Assembly: GCA_046705645.1 (NCBI GenBank)
Contig: JBJKQE010000060.1
Location: forward strand, 17,826-81,825
Length of the DNA stretch: 64,000 nt
Origin: FEN-1297 sp046705645
GTDB taxonomy: Bacteria; Bacteroidota; Ignavibacteria; Ignavibacteriales; Ignavibacteriaceae
Direction: 5' to 3'
Position 1 is the first letter of the stretch; each line of letters begins with the position of its first letter. The notes beneath the pieces are model-generated. The model did no database searches. It had not been told where the DNA came from and saw nothing but the letters and a program-made list of their open reading frames with translations. Of the stretch, positions 55,287 through 63,360 are shown piece by piece. Both the position numbers and the translations under genes were made by a program.

Positions 55287-55952
55287 TTAATTTAACCATC
55301 TTAATACACCAATTACTTTGCCTACAATTGAAAATCCTGATAAATCGTTTATTTCAATCGGGCTATACTTTTCATTTTCAGGTATAAGTCTAATTTTATT
55401 TTTCTTATTCTCATAAGTTTTTACTGTTGCTTCGTCATTTATCATAGCTACAACAATGTCGCCGTTGGCAGCATCTTTTGACGGTAAAACAATTACCAAA
55501 TCTCCTTCAAATATTCCGGCATTTATCATGCTGTCTCCCTTTATTCTTAAAGCAAAACTATTTTCGGATTTTTTCATAAAGCTCGGATCGACAACCACAT
55601 CGCCTTCAATATTTTCAATAGCTAACACCGGCGAACCTGCAGCAACCCTTCCTACAATCGGTATCTTATTAAAATTTTCATCCTTTTCGAAGAAACCGGG
55701 AACACTGTTAAGATTATGAACATTATCGTGCTGAAAAGAAATTCCCCTGCTGGCGTTGCTCTCAATATTCAAATATCCTTTTTTAACAAGAGCATCAAGA
55801 TGCCTTTTTACACCGAATGTGGATGAAATACCAAACTTCTTTCCAATTTCTCTTAAAGTAGGAGGATAACCGTTTTCTTCCCGGAATTGTTTTATAAAGA
55901 GTAATATCTCTTCCTGCCGGTCTGTTAATTGGTTTTTCATTTTAGTGCTCAT
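55287..55952 (-). CDS. lexA: LexA repressor
   Basis: A 221-residue LexA from the ATG at 55952 (a second ATG at 55940 is also possible). A winged HTH (DRQEEILLFIKQFREENGYPP, then LREIGKKFGIS) is followed by the S24 peptidase domain: self-cleavage site Ala105-Gly106 in VAAGSPV, nucleophile Ser141 in KGDSM, and general base Lys178 in EATVKTY. RecA-stimulated self-cleavage derepresses DNA repair genes. Its promoter is overlapped by two dyads, as expected for autoregulation. The two small genes downstream are probably under the same control. Confidence 0.95.
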   Translation of the reverse strand: MSTKMKNQLTDRQEEILLFIKQFREENGYPPTLREIGKKFGISSTFGVKRHLDALVKKGYLNIESNASRGISFQHDNVHNLNSVPGFFEKDENFNKIPIVGRVAAGSPVLAIENIEGDVVVDPSFMKKSENSFALRIKGDSMINAGIFEGDLVIVLPSKDAANGDIVVAMINDEATVKTYENKKNKIRLIPENEKYSPIEINDLSGFSIVGKVIGVLRWLN

Positions 55953-55958
55953 TTGTTT

Positions 55959-55989
55959 ACTATACAAATATAGTGTTCAAATGTTCACT
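55959..55989. promoter_or_regulatory. candidate LexA operators overlapping the lexA promoter
   Basis: Two adjoining dyads: ACTATACAAATATAGT (55959-55974, perfect 6-bp arms) covers the -7 element, and AGTG...CACT (55972-55989, inner TTCAAATGTT) lies in the spacer. Either could be the LexA site; the consensus for this group is not known to me. Confidence 0.5.
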
Positions 55990-55995
55990 TGTCAA
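55965..55995 (-). promoter_or_regulatory. lexA promoter TTG-N20-TATATTTG
   Basis: On the minus strand: TTG (55995-55993), exactly 20 bases, TATATTTG (55972-55965), an exact TAnnTTTG match. The transcription start would fall only a few bases before the first ATG, so the leader is very short. Confidence 0.6.
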
Positions 55996-56207
55996 GTGGT
56001 TTTTTAAATTCGTGATAGTATTTTCGCAAATAGTTTTTGAACTTTTTTAGTTAAGTAATTAATATTTGTTGGAAAGTTGTTCTTTTTATATACTTATGAT
56101 TATTTTAGTCTAAATATTATTAGTATCAATAATTGGGAGTGGGAATTTAGCAGCTAAATTTTTTTTTATTATGACTCACAGGTAAGAACAGCCTCTATAA
56201 TATTACA

Positions 56208-56238
56208 TTGACTTTACCATTTTAATAAACTACTTTCC
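56208..56238 (+). promoter_or_regulatory. candidate promoter for a structured transcript
   Basis: TTG (56208-56210), 20-base spacer, TACTTTCC (56231-56238). It points into a stretch of hairpins ending in a terminator at 56397-56431. Confidence 0.45.
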
Positions 56239-56243
56239 ACATG

Positions 56244-56432
56244 AGCTAACCAAATTATCCATCCAGATAGGTTAGCAGGGGGGTCAATTTTACTGCCGCA
56301 AAACAGTGACCCATAAAAAAGGAGATTATGATTAAACAATTTTATTGTTTTTTTATATATCATTCCTTTTACAAACCTCATTATATAGAATGTCCGGGGC
56401 AGCTGGCGGGGCTGCCCTGTTAGTTTTTATTT
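56244..56432 (+). ncRNA. candidate structured small RNA or leader with a 31-codon ORF
   Basis: Between a promoter-like element and a terminator lie about 190 bases with two hairpins. GCTAACC near 56245 pairs with GGTTAGC near 56270, and GGGTCA near 56281 pairs with TGACCC near 56307. An ATG at 56328, preceded by AAAAAAGGAGATT, opens a 31-codon frame whose last codons overlap the terminator hairpin; its composition (MIKQFYCFFIYHSF) is not convincing. It could be a small regulatory RNA, a leader peptide gene or both. No known RNA family is recognised. Confidence 0.4.
56397..56431 (+). terminator. hairpin terminator ending the 56.2-kb transcript candidate
   Basis: GGGCAGC (56397-56403) / GCTGCCC (56411-56417), a 7-bp GC-rich stem with a 7-base loop, followed by TGTTAGTTTTTATTTT. 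Confidence 0.7.
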
Positions 56433-56572
56433 TCCATTCGAAAAATTATTTTTAAGTTTAATTAAGAATAATTAGTTTCAATGAATAATTAACGGGATTT
56501 TGCAGCTGCTTAAAAAACAAATGGGAAACAAACCGGAAATGTAAAAAATAACTCCCGCTAAGGAGAAAGGGA

Positions 56573-57003
56573 ATGACAATTAAAGAAAGAGATGATTTCA
56601 TAAACCATATATTATCAATCCAACCTAACGATCAAGCTAAATTCCGCCGGATGAATGTTTCCCAAATGATTTGCCATTGTACCGATCAGTTTAAGATGAT
56701 GTTCGGAAAAATTAAAGGATTAAAAAGACAAAAAGTCGATTTAATAAAAATTAAAGAAATGGCTGCCAGAAACGAAACGGTTCCAACGGTTGAAGGATTG
56801 GATCAGTTTGCCGGGGGAGGAACGAAACCGGCATATTTTAATAATGAAAAAAATTATTGATTAATTATTTAAAAAGATTTACCGAATGCAATGATGACTA
56901 AAATTTCTCCTTCCATCCTTATGTGGAAGTAATAAAAAGAGAGCAATGGGAAAGACCGGTTATTTATCATTTGGATCATCACCTTAATCAATTTAGCAGG
57001 TGA
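56573..57003 (+). pseudogene. DUF1569-type gene with frameshift and internal stop
   Basis: The first 95 codons (MTIKERDDFINHIL, QMICHCTDQFKMMFGKI, TVPTVEGLDQFAGGGTKPAYF) match the N-terminal part of DUF1569/DinB-like proteins, then stop after an A-run at about 56845. Moving one base restores LLINYLKRFTECNDD, followed by a second stop TAA, and then the family's C-terminal half HPYVEVIKREQWERPVIYH and LDHHLNQFSR up to the TGA at 57001-57003. Thus at least one frameshift in a run of seven A and one stop break an otherwise complete gene. A sequencing slip at the A-run is possible, but the second stop needs a separate event. Confidence 0.85.
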
Positions 57004-57155
57004 AAAATTGTTTTAATTAATTATCGGTTAAAATATGTTATTGAGATAAAAAATTATTCATTGCAGATTTTAACAATTAAACATTTCCTACGTGTATAAA
57101 TAAAATTAAAAAGGGGCGCCCGGCTATTTGTTCGCTTTAATAAAATGGGAATAAT

Positions 57156-57644
57156 ATGAAAGAAGAAATTATCTCTCAATATAAGGCATCTTTAAAAATG
57201 CTTCAGGATGTAATAGATAGATGCCCGGGAAAATTATGGAAGAATGAAAAATACGAAAACTCATATTGGCGCATTGTTTATCATACACTTTTTTATACTT
57301 CTCTTTATTTGTCAAAAAGTGTCTCTAATTTCGTTCCGTGGATTAAGCATAAAAAGAATTATAATTATTTAGGAGATACTGCATCTGACGGTATGCCGGT
57401 TGTCATTAAAAATATTTATTCAAAGAAGGAAATGATTGAATACCTGGAAATTATAATTAAAGAATGCGAAAACTCCGTTGAAGAAATGTCGGAATATGAA
57501 AGAAGTAATTTTGAATGGCTGCCTATAAGTAAAACAGAATTACATTTATACAATATAAGACATATCCAACATCATACAGGCCAGCTTATTGAACGTCTGC
57601 ATCAGGCGGGTATAACAGGGATAAAATGGGAATCGACGGGATAA
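57156..57644 (+). CDS. DinB-superfamily protein
   Basis: A 162-residue four-helix-bundle protein. The N-terminal helix (KEEIISQYKASLKMLQDVIDRC), then KLWKNEKYENSYWRIVYHTLFYTSLYL with a first His, and a C-terminal RHIQHHTGQLIERLHQ give the three histidines that bind a metal in this fold. Members are thiol transferases or stress proteins with mostly unknown substrates. Start ATG follows GGGAATAAT. It is separated from the decayed DUF1569 gene, a distant relative of the same fold, by 152 bases. Confidence 0.75.
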   Translation: MKEEIISQYKASLKMLQDVIDRCPGKLWKNEKYENSYWRIVYHTLFYTSLYLSKSVSNFVPWIKHKKNYNYLGDTASDGMPVVIKNIYSKKEMIEYLEIIIKECENSVEEMSEYERSNFEWLPISKTELHLYNIRHIQHHTGQLIERLHQAGITGIKWESTG

Positions 57645-57742
57645 TTATAAAATAAATAATCCGAATAATTTAAATTGTCCGGCATATTTAGCCGGCACTG
57701 ACCAATAGTTTTAGGGATTTAAAATTAAATAAGGGATAGAAT

Positions 57743-58117
57743 ATGATTAATCAGATTCTTATTTATATAGGCGGTGCGATAACTCTAGTATGGGGAATTG
57801 CGCATCTCTTTCCGACAAAGTCTATTATAAAAGGTTTTGGTGATATCAGTACTGATAACAAACATATCATAACAATGGAATGGATAGTTGAGAGTGCTGC
57901 ATTAATCTTTATCGGATTTATTATAATCGGTGTTACTATTATTAATCCATCCGGTATTATCGCAGCATTTATATATCTTTCAGCGATAGGTATATTATTA
58001 GTACTCGCAATAATTTCAATTTTTACCGGGTATAAAGTAAAATTTATAGCTTTTAAACTTTGTCCGTATATGTTTTCATCATCGGCTGTTTTAATTTTTT
58101 TGGGGTATACGCTTTAG
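57743..58117 (+). CDS. small four-helix membrane protein
   Basis: A 124-residue protein with about four hydrophobic helices (ILIYIGGAITLVWGIAHL, WIVESAALIFIGFIIIGVTII, IIAAFIYLSAIGILLVLAII, FSSSAVLIFLGYTL). The GAITLVWGIAHLFP and MEWIVE elements are of the sort seen in conserved Bacteroidota membrane proteins of unknown function. ATG preceded by GGGATAGAAT. No specific role can be inferred from its neighbours. Confidence 0.6.
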   Translation: MINQILIYIGGAITLVWGIAHLFPTKSIIKGFGDISTDNKHIITMEWIVESAALIFIGFIIIGVTIINPSGIIAAFIYLSAIGILLVLAIISIFTGYKVKFIAFKLCPYMFSSSAVLIFLGYTL

Positions 58118-58225
58118 TATCTTTGCAAAAGATATATTTTAATAACTCAAGTTCCGTATTTATATACCCATATAATTTTATATTAACCGTAGGAAATAAA
58201 ACCAAACTATTTAGGTGGATAATCG

Positions 58226-59026
58226 TTGGAAATACAATCATTGAAATTGGTATATTTTTCGCCTACCGGAACTACAAGATCAATAATTCAAGCTGTAGCA
58301 CGCGGTATTAGTAAAAATTCGACGGAACAAATTGATATAACCAGGCCAGATATGCGAAAGAAGCATCTGCAGACTTCGAAAAATGATTTACTTGTTGTTG
58401 CAGTACCGGTGTACATCGGAAGAGTACCGGCTCTGTTAGTTGAATGGCTTAATGGTATAAAGGCTGATAAAACACCTGCCGTATGTATAGTTGTTTACGG
58501 TAATCGTGCTTATGACGATGCTCTGCTTGAGCTTAAGAATATCTTAATAAATCGCGGAAGTATACCGATAGCATGTGCCGCATATATTGGAGAACACTCC
58601 TATTCAAGTTCCGAAACGCCGATAGCCGAATCCCGGCCGGATGCGAGCGATTTAAATCATGCAGAATTGTTTGGGCGTAAAATAATTGAAAAACTTCATC
58701 TTGTTTTATCAATCGATCAAATTCCTGAAATAAATGTACCTGGCTGTTATCCTTATAGAGGGGAAACGAAATTATGGAGTGTTGATTTTATATCTATCAA
58801 TAATGACTGTATACAATGCGGAATTTGTGCAGAAGGTTGTCCTGTCGATGCTATCGATCCGGATAATAGTCATTTGATTGATAAGCAAAAATGCATAACT
58901 TGTTGCGCATGCATTAAGAACTGCCCGCAAAATGCCAGAACGATGAAAACCGGTTTAGTCAAAGATGCTGCAATGCGGCTAAATAAACTTTATAAAGACC
59001 AAAAAGAGCCTGTATTCTTTTTATAA
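58226..59026 (+). CDS. EFR1-type flavodoxin/ferredoxin protein
   Basis: A 266-residue protein with an N-terminal flavodoxin-like part (LVYFSPTGTTRSIIQAVARG, the FMN phosphate loop TGTTR) and two C-terminal [4Fe-4S] ferredoxin motifs, CIQCGICAEGCPVDAID and CITCCACIKNCPQNA. This fusion is named EFR1 family ferrodoxin. It likely carries electrons between a flavin and low-potential clusters in an unknown pathway. Start TTG at 58226, with AGGTGG eight bases upstream. No partner redox gene is adjacent. Confidence 0.85.
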   Translation: MEIQSLKLVYFSPTGTTRSIIQAVARGISKNSTEQIDITRPDMRKKHLQTSKNDLLVVAVPVYIGRVPALLVEWLNGIKADKTPAVCIVVYGNRAYDDALLELKNILINRGSIPIACAAYIGEHSYSSSETPIAESRPDASDLNHAELFGRKIIEKLHLVLSIDQIPEINVPGCYPYRGETKLWSVDFISINNDCIQCGICAEGCPVDAIDPDNSHLIDKQKCITCCACIKNCPQNARTMKTGLVKDAAMRLNKLYKDQKEPVFFL

Positions 59027-59221
59027 TTAAAAATTAAGAAGAAACTGAAACGATATATCAACAGTATATGTAAAACCTAATATAATCACTCCATGCCGAC
59101 AATTTTTAAATGCTTCTACTCAATGTCTACTCACGACCGATGCTTTAGTATCCTAACTTTCATTATAACATGTTTTATCTTGAAACAAATGCTACTTCTT
59201 GGAAATGATATGTAAAATTAA

Positions 59222-59249
59222 AAAGGCGGCCTGTTGCCGGACCGCCTTT
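59222..59249. terminator. hairpin terminator between EFR1 and katG genes
   Basis: AAAGGCGG (59222-59229) / CCGCCTTT (59242-59249). On the minus strand it ends in TTTTTAATTTT, a strong katG terminator; it can also serve the plus strand. Confidence 0.8.
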
Positions 59250-59293
59250 CAATAATAATTAGCTTCATAACCACTTCTAATAAGAATCCGAAA

Positions 59294-61495
59294 TCAGGCT
59301 AGATCAAAGCGGTCAAGATTCATCACTTTATTCCATGCCGCTGCAAAGTCTTTAACAAACTTCTCTTTAGAGTCATCAAATGCATAGACTTCAGCAAGAG
59401 CACGAAGCTCTGAATTTGAACCAAAGATAAGGTCAACTCGAGTGCCTGTCCATTTAACTTGGCCCGATTTACGATCAAGACCTTCGAAAACTTCATCAGA
59501 TCCCGAAGCTGCTTTCCACTCAGTGTTCATATCGAGAAGGTTGACAAAGAATTCATTTGTTAGTTGTCCCGGATGCTTGGTGAAAACACCGTTTTTAGAA
59601 CCGTCAAAGTTTGTGTTCAGCACGCGCAGTCCACCGATAAGAACTGTCATTTCGGGAGCTGTAAGTGTTAAAAGCTGAGCACGGTCGACCAGCATTTCTT
59701 CTGCCGAGGTCATGTATTTGGTTTTCATATAATTACGGAATCCGTCGGCAGCAGGTTCCAGAACAGCGAATGATTCCGCATCCGTTTGTTCCTGTAGTGC
59801 ATCGCCCCGTCCCGGAGTAAAAGGGACCTTCACATCATAACCGGCTTTTTTCGCTGCCTTCTCAATAGCTGCGCATCCGCCTAAAACAATCAAGTCGGCT
59901 AGTGAAACTTTCTTGTTACCTGATTGATGATTATTGAATTCTTTTTGTATACTTATAAGCTTCTTAAGCACTTTAGCAAGTTGAGGAGGATTGTTAACTT
60001 CCCAATCCTTCTGCGGAGCCAGTTGAATTCGTGCACCGTTCGCACCGCCGCGTTTATCCGAACCGCGGAAAGTTGATGCTGATGCCCATGCAGTCGTGAC
60101 CAATTGAGATACCGACAATCCTGAATTGAGTATTTTATTCTTCAATGCAGCGATATCTTTATTATTAATCAATTTATGTTTAACAGCAGGAATGGGATCC
60201 TGCCAGATCAAATCTTCACCCGGCACTTCCTGACCCAAGTATCTTGCACGTGGCCCCATATCCCTGTGAGTCAATTTAAACCAAGCACGGGCAAATGCAT
60301 CTGCGAACTCAGCCGGATTCTCATAAAACCGTCTGGAAATTTTTTCGTATGCCGGATCAAAGCGTAATGAAAGATCCGTAGTAAGCATGGTCGGTGCTTG
60401 TTTTTTTGAAAGATCATGAGCAACGGGAATTGTGCCGGCACCGGCGCCATTCTTGGCTACCCACTGTTTCGCCCCTGCAGGGCTTGTAGTTAATTCCCAT
60501 TCATAACCGAAAAGGTTCTCGAAGAAATTGTTGCTCCACTTTGTGGGTGTTATAGTCCATGTAACTTCAGGGCCGCCGCCGATTGTATCATCACCATGGC
60601 CTGTACCGAAACTGCTTTTCCATCCAAGACCCTGCTCTTCAATACCGGCACCCGCAGGTTCGGCGCTTACATATTTTTTGGGATCAGCAGCGCCATGAGC
60701 TTTTCCGAATGTATGCCCGCCGGCAATAAGTGCAACGGTTTCTTCATCGTTCATAGCCATGCGACGGAAAGTTTCACGAATATCTTGGGCCGCTGCAAGC
60801 GGATCCGGGTTTCCGTTCGGCCCTTCCGGGTTAACATAAATTAATCCCATTTGTACTGCCGCAAGCGGATTTTCGAGTTCTCTATCTCCGCTGTAACGTT
60901 TATCTTCAAGCCACTCACCTTCCGAACCCCAGTAAATATCTTCCAAAGGTTCCCAAACATCTTCTCGTCCGCCGCCGAAACCGAAAGTTTTAAAACCCAT
61001 CGACTCAAGTGCGCAATTGCCGGCGAGGATTATCAGATCTGCCCACGAAATTTTCTTACCGTATTTTTGTTTGATCGGCCAAATCAGCCTGCGAGCTTTA
61101 TCGAGATTAACATTGTCAGGCCAGCTGTTAAGCGGTTCAAAACGCTGCGCGCCTGTTCCCCCGCCGCCGCGTCCGTCGGAAATACGGTATGTGCCTGCAC
61201 TATGCCACGCCATACGGATAAAAAAAGGTCCGTAATGGCCGAAGTCAGCGGGCCACCATTCCTTAGATTTTGTCATAAGTTTGAAGAGATCTTTTTTCAC
61301 CGCTTTCAGATCGAGTTTTTTGAATTCCTTAGCGTAATTAAACTTTTCTCCCATTGGATTCGATTTTGAGGAGTGCTGCCTTAATATGTTCAGATTCAAT
61401 TTATTAGGCCACCAATCACGGTTTGTTGTACCATGGCCTACGCCGTGGCCCACAACCGGACATTTACTTTCATTGCTATTATCTTCGTTTCCCAT
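59294..61495 (-). CDS. katG: catalase-peroxidase KatG
   Basis: A 733-residue enzyme from the ATG at 61495; the open frame extends to 61579, but only this start fits family length and has AAGG upstream. The distal haem site is RMAWHSAGTYR (Arg94, Trp97, His98), the Tyr of the Met-Tyr-Trp adduct is in MGLIYVNPEGP, and the proximal His is in GGHTFGKAHGA; the second, non-haem domain is present. It destroys hydrogen peroxide with catalase and peroxidase activity. It is divergent from oxyR across 127 bases. No export signal. Confidence 0.97.
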   Translation of the reverse strand: MGNEDNSNESKCPVVGHGVGHGTTNRDWWPNKLNLNILRQHSSKSNPMGEKFNYAKEFKKLDLKAVKKDLFKLMTKSKEWWPADFGHYGPFFIRMAWHSAGTYRISDGRGGGGTGAQRFEPLNSWPDNVNLDKARRLIWPIKQKYGKKISWADLIILAGNCALESMGFKTFGFGGGREDVWEPLEDIYWGSEGEWLEDKRYSGDRELENPLAAVQMGLIYVNPEGPNGNPDPLAAAQDIRETFRRMAMNDEETVALIAGGHTFGKAHGAADPKKYVSAEPAGAGIEEQGLGWKSSFGTGHGDDTIGGGPEVTWTITPTKWSNNFFENLFGYEWELTTSPAGAKQWVAKNGAGAGTIPVAHDLSKKQAPTMLTTDLSLRFDPAYEKISRRFYENPAEFADAFARAWFKLTHRDMGPRARYLGQEVPGEDLIWQDPIPAVKHKLINNKDIAALKNKILNSGLSVSQLVTTAWASASTFRGSDKRGGANGARIQLAPQKDWEVNNPPQLAKVLKKLISIQKEFNNHQSGNKKVSLADLIVLGGCAAIEKAAKKAGYDVKVPFTPGRGDALQEQTDAESFAVLEPAADGFRNYMKTKYMTSAEEMLVDRAQLLTLTAPEMTVLIGGLRVLNTNFDGSKNGVFTKHPGQLTNEFFVNLLDMNTEWKAASGSDEVFEGLDRKSGQVKWTGTRVDLIFGSNSELRALAEVYAFDDSKEKFVKDFAAAWNKVMNLDRFDLA

Positions 61496-61552
61496 TTTTA
61501 ATACCTTTTTGTTTTTATTATTATAAAATCCGCACTTAAATTTTTGTTTGTA

Positions 61553-61583
61553 TAAATGTATTATTAATTTTATAATCAATCAA
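61553..61583 (-). promoter_or_regulatory. candidate katG promoter
   Basis: On the minus strand: TTG (61583-61581), 20-base spacer, TACATTTA (61560-61553), about 58 bases upstream of the katG start. Confidence 0.5.
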
Positions 61584-61589
61584 ATTGAT

Positions 61590-61622
61590 GTTTTCTATAA
61601 TCTTATATATAATATCTATAAT
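61590..61622. promoter_or_regulatory. possible OxyR-binding region
   Basis: Two CTAT half-sites at 61595-61598 and 61616-61619, exactly 21 bases apart (two helical turns), sit between katG and oxyR. The matching ATAG halves of the E. coli OxyR consensus are degenerate, so the call is weak. Confidence 0.3.
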
Positions 61623-62558
61623 ATGAATTTACAGCAGCTGGAATATTTAATAGCGGTTGATTCCCATCGTCATTTTGTAAAAGCAGCGGAAGCGTGCTGC
61701 GTCTCACAGCCCACGTTAAGCATGATGATCCAAAAACTTGAAGATGAATTGAGTATAAAAATATTCGACAGGAGTAAACAGCCTGTAATTCCAACCGAAG
61801 CTGGTAAGGAAATTATTCAGCAGGCAAAATTAATCTTAAAAGAAGCAGGTGCATTAAAAGAAATTGCCCATTCTTTAAAAGGAGAATTAAAAGGTGAACT
61901 GAGAATCGGAATTATTCCTACAGTAGCTCCGTTCCTTTTACCTATTTTCTTAAAACAATTTCTGAAGAAATACCCGGAAATCAAAATAAAAATCTGGGAG
62001 TTTACTACCGAGAATATAATTGAAAGACTTGAGAAAAATATTCTTGACGTCGGAATTCTTGCAACGCCTCTTAATAACTCTTCAATATTGGAACAGCCGT
62101 TGTACAAAGAAGAATTTTTCGTTTATGCATCAAAAAATGAAACTGTGTTAAATAAAAAATACCTGCTCGCAGAAGATATCAATCTTAATCACTTGTGGCT
62201 CCTTGAAGAAGGGCATTGTCTTCGTTCGCAGATTGTTAATTTATGTGAACTAAAAAAGAAAGAAGTTACCGACAGCAATCTTGAATATGAAGCCGGCAGC
62301 ATTGATTCACTAATCAAAATGGTGGATCAATATGAAGGAATAACGATTCTTCCTGAATTAGCAGTCCAGCATTTAAACGCAAAACAGAAAAATAACATCA
62401 GGGAATTTAAATCGCCTGTTCCTGTCCGCGAGATTAGCATTGTTACTTACCGGCATTTTGTAAAAACAAGAATGCTTGAAACTTTAAAACAGGAAATTAT
62501 TGGAAATGTTGTTGAATATTTATCACAAAAGAAAAAGCAAAAGGTGATTGAGATATAA
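61623..62558 (+). CDS. oxyR: LysR-family peroxide regulator OxyR
   Basis: A 311-residue LysR protein from the ATG at 61623, which gives the normal N-terminus MNLQQLEYLIAVDSHRHFVKAAEACC with the HTH in the first 60 residues. The C-terminal sensing domain contains EEGHCLRSQIVNLC, with Cys199 and Cys208 at the same numbering as the redox pair of E. coli OxyR. Hydrogen peroxide should form a disulfide and activate transcription, most obviously of divergent katG. The last residues are basic. Confidence 0.9.
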   Translation: MNLQQLEYLIAVDSHRHFVKAAEACCVSQPTLSMMIQKLEDELSIKIFDRSKQPVIPTEAGKEIIQQAKLILKEAGALKEIAHSLKGELKGELRIGIIPTVAPFLLPIFLKQFLKKYPEIKIKIWEFTTENIIERLEKNILDVGILATPLNNSSILEQPLYKEEFFVYASKNETVLNKKYLLAEDINLNHLWLLEEGHCLRSQIVNLCELKKKEVTDSNLEYEAGSIDSLIKMVDQYEGITILPELAVQHLNAKQKNNIREFKSPVPVREISIVTYRHFVKTRMLETLKQEIIGNVVEYLSQKKKQKVIEI

Positions 62559-62675
62559 TTAAAAATATTGAAGATAGTCTGCTAATATTTATTTTGGATC
62601 TAACTTTAATTTCAATTTATTTCCCGTAATAATTTAACCGTAAATTCATTCATAGTTATTAAAAGAGGAGGAAAC

Positions 62676-63176
62676 ATGGATGAAACAACTTTAAATTTCC
62701 TTAAAATAATTTTCCTATTCGGGTTTACCCTTCACAATTTTGAAGAAGCAGTTTGGCTGCCCAAGTGGTCAAAATATGCTAAGGGTTTCCATGAATCAGT
62801 AACCGCGGATCAGTTTATTTTTGCAGTTATAGTTATAACAATTATAGGATATGTTTTAACAGCATTAGAATTTTTATTTGGGTTTCAGAACAATTTAATT
62901 AATTTAATTTATCTTGGCTTTGTAGGGATGATGGGGATAAATGCAATTTTTCCGCATTTGCTCGCAGTAATTAAAATAAGAAAATATTCTCCCGGTTTAA
63001 TTACGGCAATATTTTTAAATCTTCCTTTTTCATCAATAATTATTTGGGGATATATAATAAATGGAATAAACGCACTTGCTCTTATAATATCTATCCTGGC
63101 AGTTAGTGCATTAATATTATTTTCATTAAAACATTTATTTAAGATGGGGAGCAGATTAATAAATTTTGACGAGTAA
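62676..63176 (+). CDS. HXXEE-domain membrane protein
   Basis: A 166-residue protein with the HNFEEA motif (residues about 20-25) near the N-terminus, preceded by IIFLFGFTL, and four to five hydrophobic helices. The conserved His and Glu residues suggest metal or phosphate chemistry within the membrane, but the function of this family is unknown. ATG follows a strong AGAGGAGGAAAC. Confidence 0.8.
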   Translation: MDETTLNFLKIIFLFGFTLHNFEEAVWLPKWSKYAKGFHESVTADQFIFAVIVITIIGYVLTALEFLFGFQNNLINLIYLGFVGMMGINAIFPHLLAVIKIRKYSPGLITAIFLNLPFSSIIIWGYIINGINALALIISILAVSALILFSLKHLFKMGSRLINFDE

Positions 63177-63360
63177 AAATAAATTAATATCCAAAGACAG
63201 TTTTAATAATGCATGACTGTTTTATTTGATATAGTTTTTAGATCTATAAGTAAATGAATTAAGCCTTTTCGCTTTAACTTTTTAATTGCAGTTTAATTGT
63301 TATTTTAGTAAATAAAAATCTGCGAAATAACTTTTTATATACTTTTCAGGGTGGATCATA

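Noticed and set aside
56244..56432. 6S RNA
   Set aside because: Size is similar, but the hairpins are separate and do not form one long rod with a central bubble.
61496..61579. N-terminal extension of katG
   Set aside because: The extension is AT-rich non-coding-like sequence containing the promoter, and family length fits the ATG at 61495.
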